Shown here one piece after another: positions 42,980 through 48,176 of a DNA stretch of 48,176 nucleotides. The notes beneath the pieces are model-generated. The model did not search any database. It had not been told where the DNA came from and was given only the letters and a program-made list of their open reading frames with translations. Source of the stretch: Candidatus Yanofskyibacteriota bacterium (GTDB taxonomy: Bacteria; Patescibacteriota; Minisyncoccia; 2-02-FULL-40-12; GWA2-44-9); NCBI GenBank assembly GCA_016181145.1, contig JACOZW010000022.1, forward strand, positions 1 through 48,176. Reading direction: 5' to 3'. Numbering within the stretch: position 1 is the stretch's first letter; every line of letters begins with the position of its first letter. Position numbers and translations under genes: made by a program.

Positions 42980-43007
42980 TTGACGCCCCCTGATTTTTAT
43001 GTATAAT
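42980..43007 (+). promoter_or_regulatory. promoter of the 43048 operon
   Basis: TTGACG (42980-42985), 16 bases, TATAAT (43002-43007). The leader has AGAGGAGAG ahead of GTG 43048. The -35 lies in the right copy of the direct repeat. Confidence 0.75.
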
Positions 43008-43047
43008 ACTAGCAATTGAGCGGGTCTTTGAAAAAAGAGGAGAGAGT

Positions 43048-43719
43048 GTGTCTAGCAGAACTTTGACGAAAGAAAGAGTAAAAACCTCGGTATCGCTCGG
43101 AGATCTGGATATCAATTCAGGTACATCGAGTCTGGAGCTGATTGATGATGGGCCGAATGAGGCAGTTTGCCGGCTTGTCAGCAAATTTCAGCAAGCGAAT
43201 CAGCAAGCTAATCATAGGGAAGCATTAGAACGGCAAGCAAGGGGTCTAGCGATTAACGAGATGGCTTCCAAACAAAATCTTGCCAGCATGTTTATCGATG
43301 CATACACCTACGCATTCAATATTACAATAAATCAAATGGGAGTATTGGTGCAGGAGATTGGAGAGAATAATCTGCCATTTCTAGAGAATAAACTATTTGA
43401 AAGACTCAGGAAGAGAGCGGGGGTAATAGTTAGTGCGAGCATTATTTCTGGAGGAGCTTTTACGGTTGATCTAATAGACATCTTTTCGTCTGGGAGTCTT
43501 GTTTTGCTACCACTTCCGTTATTCATGGTATGTTTTTTGGGCTGGATACTACCATTTTTGGTTCTTGTTTCTTCGGGTACGGCGCGGTCAGAACCTTTCA
43601 GATCGGTTTCATACATAAGGGCTAGAAAGCGCCTCAAGAAAAAGTACGGCCCAGATTACTTTCCGTATCAGGAATTGAGGAAAGAATTGAGATTGGCAGA
43701 AAGTGTAAGCGGGGAGTAG
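43048..43719 (+). CDS. membrane protein of unknown function with conserved basic tail
   Basis: A 223-residue protein starting with GTG (MSSRTLTKERVKTSV). A polar region rich in Gln/Asn (SKFQQANQQANHREALERQA) precedes two hydrophobic segments (VIVSASIISGGAFTVDLI and LPLPLFMVCFLGWILPFLVLV) and a basic C-terminal part with RKRLKKKYGPDYFPY. That tail resembles the end of the 22866 protein, and the N-terminus resembles that of the 40254 protein. Two bases separate it from the next gene. Confidence 0.6.
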   Translation: MSSRTLTKERVKTSVSLGDLDINSGTSSLELIDDGPNEAVCRLVSKFQQANQQANHREALERQARGLAINEMASKQNLASMFIDAYTYAFNITINQMGVLVQEIGENNLPFLENKLFERLRKRAGVIVSASIISGGAFTVDLIDIFSSGSLVLLPLPLFMVCFLGWILPFLVLVSSGTARSEPFRSVSYIRARKRLKKKYGPDYFPYQELRKELRLAESVSGE

Positions 43720-43721
43720 GC

Positions 43722-44453
43722 ATGCCTGGAAGCGTGGAAACTGTGGAAATTATTGATTATAAAGAAGCCCTGAAGAGAATAAGAATTCTAAAAACTGAAT
43801 TATTAAATAAACTAGCTGTTCTCGATAAGTCAAAGGGCGAGTCTTTCTGGCTCAGCCTCTATGTTCTGGCCATTTGTGCTCAGGAACGGCTGATTTCTTC
43901 GTTAAATGACGAGCTGATATCTTCCAGTATTCCTTGGGACATGGAATCTAACCTCCCATTAATTTCTGCTACGATTGGTGATGCTGTAAGCTATGCTGAA
44001 AGACTGAGAGATCCGAAAGATTATCTCCTTAAAGCACTGCTTTTGTCTCTCTCGGGATGGACATTATTGAGTACGGAGAAAAGAGAATGTGCCTGTAATA
44101 AAAATAAACTTCAGGAAATATCGGTTGATGTCTTGGCCCAGACTAATGTTCAGATAATGAAAATTTCCAAAGAGCAGCCGTTGGGTTGGCCATATATTGA
44201 TGTTAATTTTCTTATCGGTGTTCAGTCTGATAACCAAGATCATTTAGGACATCATTATAGTTTCAAGGAGCAAAGCATAAGGCATCAGGATCTGATTATT
44301 ATTTTTAGCTCTAAGGGGGCAATGTTCAGAGGTGCAAGCAGTAGGGAGATTATCCGGTATCAGAAAGGGGTTCGTCAGGCTGAGCAGTTTAGGACCGATA
44401 AAATGGCGGGAATCCTAAGCGGGCTAGTTAATTCTTTCAACAAAGCGGCATGA
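43722..44453 (+). CDS. soluble hypothetical protein
   Basis: A 243-residue protein without signal peptide or membrane helix. The N-terminal half is helical (EALKRIRILKTELLNKLAVL). The C-terminal half is mixed, with a Cys pair in KRECACNK and His-rich DHLGHHYSF. It is the second gene of an operon with 43048. The stop codon TGA overlaps the loop of the terminator hairpin. No family recognised. Confidence 0.58.
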   Translation: MPGSVETVEIIDYKEALKRIRILKTELLNKLAVLDKSKGESFWLSLYVLAICAQERLISSLNDELISSSIPWDMESNLPLISATIGDAVSYAERLRDPKDYLLKALLLSLSGWTLLSTEKRECACNKNKLQEISVDVLAQTNVQIMKISKEQPLGWPYIDVNFLIGVQSDNQDHLGHHYSFKEQSIRHQDLIIIFSSKGAMFRGASSREIIRYQKGVRQAEQFRTDKMAGILSGLVNSFNKAA

Positions 44454-44465
44454 GATGCCGCTTTT
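44444..44465 (+). terminator. terminator overlapping the stop codon
   Basis: AGCGGCAT/ATGCCGCT with a GAG loop followed by TTTT. The left arm encodes the last residues of the 43722 protein. Confidence 0.85.
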
Positions 44466-44498
44466 AAATTTGGAATAAATAGACTATCCTTATTGCAT

Positions 44499-45518
44499 AT
44501 GCCTGATAAAAAGTCTACCTATGATGGAAAAAAAATAGTCGTTGTCTCTGGCGGGTTTGATCCGATCCACGTCGGCCATATTAAGATGCTTAGAGAGGCC
44601 AAAAAACTCGGCGATAAGTTAGTGGTTGTTCTTAATAACGACAATTGGCTCAAAAAAAAGAAGACTCACGTTTTTATGAATCAGAGAGAAAGAGAAGATA
44701 TTCTGAGATCTATAAAATGGGTTGACGATGTTGTCGTTACTAGCCACCCCAGAAATCCAAAAGATATCAGTATCAGTAAAGAGATTTTAAGGATTAAGCC
44801 GGATATATTTGCCAAAGGTGGCCGAAGAAATAAAGATGTTCCTGAGGCTGAGGCGTGCAAAAAGGTAGGCTGTAAAATTATTTTTAATGTCGGGCCTGGG
44901 GGCAACTTCAAATATAGCTCGAAGCTCTTGGACAAGTATGTTAATAAGGTCAAACCGGTCAGAAAGATCAACGTACCGAAAGTTCTGGGCGAGCTAAAGA
45001 TAGTCTTCGGTGAATCGAAAATAAAGTTCCCTGAAAAGCTAAGAATCAGAACTTCGGAGATCATTCTTAATCTGATGAATCGCAAGAAGGGTTTCGGTCT
45101 TTTTGTTGTTCTCGGCTGGAGGGGTAAATGGAATAAATATACCGACATGCCCGATATGAAGCAGGATATCTATAAAAAACATCACCAGAATTTACTAACA
45201 CATTACCACGGACACAAGCATGATATCGAGACTACTATTAATTTTGACGGCGCTATTTTAGTTGATCAGCATGGAGTTATTGTTCACTCCGGCATAATGA
45301 TAGAGGGATTGAGGCCGAAAGAAATTGCCCATAAAGTTAATCCCGGAAAATTTAATGACCTCTCTGAGCAGTTTGGCTTTAAGACAAAAGTCCATTTACG
45401 GCATCTGTCAGCTATTTCAGCCTCCTATGTTTTCAAAGGTACTACTGTTTTTACGGTTTCCGAGGAGAATAATATTTTCCATGTTTTCGAGAATGGAAAA
45501 ATAATCTATTCGCTGTAG
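44499..45518 (+). CDS. nucleotidyltransferase fused to a diadenylate cyclase (DAC)-like domain
   Basis: A protein of about 339 residues with two enzymatic domains. The first ~140 residues are a cytidylyltransferase-type fold: GGFDPIHVGHIKML with the HxGH signature, then a late GNFKYSSKLL in place of the SSTxI motif. Residues about 240-335 match a DisA/CdaA-type DAC domain: DGAILVDQHGVIVHSGIMIEG, then RHLSA within KVHLRHLSAIS, then VFTVSEENNIFHVFENGKI. The DGA and RH-x-x-A elements are present, but the usual GT before RH is replaced by HL. It may make c-di-AMP or a related nucleotide. TTG 44493 is an alternative start. Confidence 0.72.
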   Translation: MPDKKSTYDGKKIVVVSGGFDPIHVGHIKMLREAKKLGDKLVVVLNNDNWLKKKKTHVFMNQREREDILRSIKWVDDVVVTSHPRNPKDISISKEILRIKPDIFAKGGRRNKDVPEAEACKKVGCKIIFNVGPGGNFKYSSKLLDKYVNKVKPVRKINVPKVLGELKIVFGESKIKFPEKLRIRTSEIILNLMNRKKGFGLFVVLGWRGKWNKYTDMPDMKQDIYKKHHQNLLTHYHGHKHDIETTINFDGAILVDQHGVIVHSGIMIEGLRPKEIAHKVNPGKFNDLSEQFGFKTKVHLRHLSAISASYVFKGTTVFTVSEENNIFHVFENGKIIYSL

Positions 45519-45564
45519 GATTAGTCGGAAGTAATTTTGGATAGCATAGCTCTTGTTGGGGTTC

Positions 45565-45593
45565 TTGATTGTTTGATTTTTTTATTGTATATT
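45565..45593 (+). promoter_or_regulatory. promoter of the aminopeptidase gene
   Basis: TTGATT (45565-45570), 17 bases, TATATT (45588-45593). A leader of ~28 bases carries AAGGAG before ATG 45628. Confidence 0.75.
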
Positions 45594-45627
45594 TTGGACA
45601 AGAATTTTAACAATAAGGAGTCCAATT

Positions 45628-47241
45628 ATGGCTCAGAGCGGCATAGAGTTGTTTTTTGCCTCTTTCGGATCGGTTAAGTTAAGCAGAGATGCTCCGGTTC
45701 TTGTTTTTGGTTTTGAGTGTCAGGATGATCCTAGTGTTGCCAAGTACTTTCCGGAGATGGAAGCCAGGCGGAAATCCATCGATAAGATTGCTTTCAAGGG
45801 CGATGAGATGGTTACGCTCCAGTCGATATTGCGAGATGGCAAGACTTATCATGCCGGACTCGTCTATATCCCATATCCATGGAGGCGAAAGAAAGAAATA
45901 AGGACTGCAAGCCTTAATTTTTTGAGAGAAGTCTTTTGTGGCGTCAATCTTGCAGTTCGAAGGCTGAAAGACGAGAAGTTTGAAAAGTTTTTTCTTGTTT
46001 TGCCGGATAGGTTTTCTCCACAAAATGTAAAAGACAAGGAACATCGCGAGTATTTGTATTATTTTGTCAGGATGGTGGTGGAGGCTATTATTTATAGTGA
46101 TAGTTCCTGCGATGATTATAAAAATAAAAATGACAAAGCGAGCAAGTTGAAGGAGGTAACTTTTCTTTTTTTCGGCAAGGAAGACAAGGCCGTTGACGGT
46201 TTCTTTAAGAAGGCAATTAATGACGGTGAGATTGCCGGTTCTTATCTGGCTAAGACCAGGCGACTGATTGAGGCTCCGCCCAATATACAAACACCGTTAA
46301 ATTTTGTCTTGTCTGTCTTGGGCGACGGAGTAAATATAAGGTCTTCTGATGAGTGGCAGGAAATAACTATGTCGCCAAACTTGACGGCGCATCTTCTTCT
46401 TGGAAAGAGTGCCCTGAAAAGCCATGGTTTTGAATTGATTAATGCCGTCAACCAGGGCAGTAGATCTGAACCGTGCCTATTAAGGATTCATTATAAGCCA
46501 AATACGGGCAGGCAGAAGAGAATAAGAAAAATTGTGTTGGTTGGTAAGGGCGTTGTTTTTGATACTGGCGGACATGATATTAAGGGTACCGGTTATTATG
46601 ATAATATGCATTTCGATATGGCCGGTGCTGCTACATCTATGGCTATTCCTTTTATGGCAGAAGAGTTCAATTTGCCCGTCGAAGTTATAACCATTACTCC
46701 AATAGTTCAAAATATGATTGGCTCGAATTCCATTCTGCCGGGGTCAATTCTAAGGGCCTATGGAGGCAAAACAGTTAAGATCGTTAATACTGATTGCGAG
46801 GGCAGGTTGATTCTGGCGGAGGCCATTGCTTTTGGAGAGCGGAAATTCAAGCCGGATGCCATAATTTCTGTTGGCACACTGAGCGATCTAAAAGATCTCG
46901 GGCCCGATTTCCTTAAGGTAGGTTATGTTGGTAGGGGAAATCGAAGAAAGATTGAGATATCCGAGAAAATGTCGTCTGAAAAAGTTTTTCTTATGCCGGA
47001 AATAGAGAATTTTAACCGGGTGGATATGATGCATATAAGTTCCGATTCCGATCTTCTCAATGATATTCCCAGCGCTTACCATACATCGCCCTTCGTCTTT
47101 TTGCATAATTTTTTTGAAAGGGAGACCAGTTGGTTCTTTGTCGATATTAGTGCGATATTCGAAGCTGATGCCAAAGAATATGGAGCCGGGCCGGGATTTG
47201 GCCAAAGATTTATTTGGCATTTAGTTCAGCAATATGTTTAA
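45628..47241 (+). CDS. M17 leucyl aminopeptidase family protein
   Basis: A 537-residue protein. The N-terminal macro-like half is divergent; the C-terminal catalytic half is M17. It has VGKGVVFDTGGHDIKG (metal Asp and catalytic-site Lys), MHFDMAGAA (Asp), and NTDCEGRLILAEA (Asp, Glu, Arg; the usual Ala is Cys). All dinuclear-metal ligands I can place are kept. It removes N-terminal residues from peptides in the cytosol, probably as a hexamer. The family is usually about 450-500 residues, so the extra length is mostly N-terminal. Confidence 0.87.
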   Translation: MAQSGIELFFASFGSVKLSRDAPVLVFGFECQDDPSVAKYFPEMEARRKSIDKIAFKGDEMVTLQSILRDGKTYHAGLVYIPYPWRRKKEIRTASLNFLREVFCGVNLAVRRLKDEKFEKFFLVLPDRFSPQNVKDKEHREYLYYFVRMVVEAIIYSDSSCDDYKNKNDKASKLKEVTFLFFGKEDKAVDGFFKKAINDGEIAGSYLAKTRRLIEAPPNIQTPLNFVLSVLGDGVNIRSSDEWQEITMSPNLTAHLLLGKSALKSHGFELINAVNQGSRSEPCLLRIHYKPNTGRQKRIRKIVLVGKGVVFDTGGHDIKGTGYYDNMHFDMAGAATSMAIPFMAEEFNLPVEVITITPIVQNMIGSNSILPGSILRAYGGKTVKIVNTDCEGRLILAEAIAFGERKFKPDAIISVGTLSDLKDLGPDFLKVGYVGRGNRRKIEISEKMSSEKVFLMPEIENFNRVDMMHISSDSDLLNDIPSAYHTSPFVFLHNFFERETSWFFVDISAIFEADAKEYGAGPGFGQRFIWHLVQQYV

Positions 47242-47268
47242 CTCTGCTTCTCAGAAGCGGAGTTTTTA
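47241..47268 (+). terminator. rho-independent terminator
   Basis: ACTC-GCTTCT / AGAAGC-GAGT stem with a T-G pair and a one-base apex, followed by T5. It starts at the stop codon of the aminopeptidase gene. Confidence 0.8.
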
Positions 47269-47282
47269 TATACAATTATGTT

Positions 47283-48017
47283 ATGTCTAAATTCCCTAAT
47301 ACTCTCAAAATCTCCCGCAGCGGTTTAAAACTGTTTCTTGAGTGTCCGAGATGTTTCTGGCTGGATGTGCATCACAGGGTTAAGCGTCCTCCGGGCTATC
47401 CGTTTACTCTTTCCATCGCCGTCGATTACTTAGTTAAAAAAGAATTTGATACCTATCGCGAAAAAGGTACGTTACCGCCCGTTCTTAAAAAATACGGGAT
47501 TAAAAATGCAAAACTTTATAACGGCGAGGAGCTTTCTGAATGGAGAAATAATTTCAAGGGAATTGCCTATTTCGACGAGGATTTAAATGCGATTTTGTAC
47601 GGAGCGGTTGATGATGTTTTACAATTCGATGACGGCTCGTTGGGTGTTATTGACTACAAATCTTCCGGCGCTAAAGAAATAACTATATATGATGATTATC
47701 AAAAACAGATGGATGTCTATAATTATATATTGAGGCAGAAGGGCTTCGAAACCTATCCTGAGGCATTTTTTGTTTTTTATAAAGTAATGAAAGAAGGGGA
47801 GACCGGTTTTGCCAACGCCTTAAAATTTACCGAAGAAGTCAGGCCGGTTAAGGTCAACATGGATTGGGTCGGCCCGACATTTGAAAAAGCTGTTGAGCTT
47901 GCCCGTTCGGAAAATTCTCCCGCTTCTGGTATGACTGGTAAAAACGGTCATTGTGATCATTGTCATTATGTAAGCATGGTTAACCAGCATCCGTTCGGAG
48001 AAGATTTAAATATATAG
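47283..48017 (+). CDS. PD-(D/E)XK nuclease family protein with four Cys
   Basis: A 244-residue RecB/Cas4-like nuclease domain. The N-terminus has SRSGLKLFLECPRCFWL, and the core has LYGAVDDVL (Asp), then GVIDYKSS (Asp124, Lys126), with QMDVYNYILRQ as the conserved QxxxY helix. Cys pairs at CPRC near residue 21 and CDHC near the C-terminus could hold an iron-sulfur cluster as in Cas4/AddB. No cas genes are near. ATG 47283 is chosen over 47214, which lies in the aminopeptidase gene; TACAAT ends six bases before it, so it may be leaderless. Confidence 0.8.
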   Translation: MSKFPNTLKISRSGLKLFLECPRCFWLDVHHRVKRPPGYPFTLSIAVDYLVKKEFDTYREKGTLPPVLKKYGIKNAKLYNGEELSEWRNNFKGIAYFDEDLNAILYGAVDDVLQFDDGSLGVIDYKSSGAKEITIYDDYQKQMDVYNYILRQKGFETYPEAFFVFYKVMKEGETGFANALKFTEEVRPVKVNMDWVGPTFEKAVELARSENSPASGMTGKNGHCDHCHYVSMVNQHPFGEDLNI

Positions 48018-48062
48018 TTGTAGGGCGAAACCATTTATCACCATTTTCTCAGCCTGTGCTCC

Positions 48063-48167
48063 GGGATAGACAAACAATGATTGAAAACCTCCGGAAGCCT
48101 TCGTGAATTCCCTTCGGTCAGTTCCCGCTTTCCTGTCGGTTTATCAATCATTGTTTATACCTATCCC
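48063..48167. repeat. long inverted repeat (fold-back element) at the right edge
   Basis: Arms GGGATAG plus AAACAATGATTGA (48063-48084) pair with 48144-48167, interrupted only by a short asymmetric bulge. The ~60-base interior has CCGGAAG/CTTCGG. No coding frame. It could be a terminator-like structure or another non-autonomous element. Confidence 0.65.
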
Positions 48168-48176
48168 TCCCGCAAC

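Noticed and set aside
47283-48017. Cas4 of a CRISPR system
   Set aside because: The fold and Cys pairs are similar, but no cas genes or arrays are in the window and the Cys spacing (2+2) differs from the usual Cas4 pattern (1+3).

Overview
The window reads like a piece of a streamlined bacterial chromosome, most likely from the Patescibacteria/CPR (a Parcubacteria-like lineage). This is inference. It rests on short spacers, four-base stop/start overlaps, small membrane proteins of unknown function, an O-antigen ligase fused to TPRs, a LigA-like small membrane protein family I associate with such genomes, short palindromic repeats inserted even inside secA, and UGA used as a normal stop (code 11, not the Gracilibacteria code). 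No tRNA, rRNA or CRISPR array was recognised.

Region 1 (1-19.5 kb) is a surface-polysaccharide locus. A leftward set runs gmd, fcl, gmhA, an ABC exporter, a split transketolase, an SDR, a GT2, a methyltransferase and a GT-C membrane glycosyltransferase. Divergent from it are a Wzx-type flippase and a Wzy/WaaL-type ligase with TPRs. A polyprenyl-phosphate sugar transferase, a UDP-sugar dehydrogenase-like enzyme, a secreted M30-like metalloprotease and a GNAT-like protein follow. Together they could make GDP-deoxysugars (possibly 6-deoxy-heptose), build lipid-linked glycan, flip it and ligate it.

Region 2 (19.5-27.1 kb) holds two divergent HExxH paralogues, an ATP-grasp enzyme, a hibernation factor, a small membrane protein, secA (with two in-frame palindromic insertions) and a TrmB-like regulator with a candidate operator. 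Region 3 (27.2-35.9 kb) holds small hypotheticals, a promoter- and terminator-bounded candidate ncRNA, a SxxK serine hydrolase, Maf, DUF167, a DsbA/VKOR oxidative-folding pair, DoxX, a VIT1-cupin fusion, an SDR, a PNPOx-like protein, and several fold-back elements including a MITE-like one.

Region 4 (35.9-40.2 kb) is the most unusual part. Six paralogous genes lie in three tandem operons (1, 3 and 2 genes). Each has a near-constant N-terminus, a near-constant C-terminus and a highly diverged middle. Every operon has the same promoter, the same 14-bp palindrome next to the -10, and the same terminator. The type of terminal module follows gene position: the first gene carries N-module A, later genes N-module B, non-final genes a C-terminus whose codons form the next gene's ribosome binding site, and final genes a C-terminus leading to the terminator.

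Region 5 (40.2-48.2 kb) has accessory genes with consensus sigma-70 promoters and strong Shine-Dalgarno sites: helical and membrane proteins of unknown function and a rhomboid protease. Then come a nucleotidyltransferase fused to a diadenylate cyclase-like domain, an M17 aminopeptidase and a PD-(D/E)XK nuclease with a CxxC pair near each end.

A global pattern is two kinds of translation start. Many conserved genes have a -10 hexamer ending only 6-11 bases before the start codon, so their mRNAs are probably leaderless or nearly so. The accessory genes have 25-45 base leaders with strong Shine-Dalgarno sequences.
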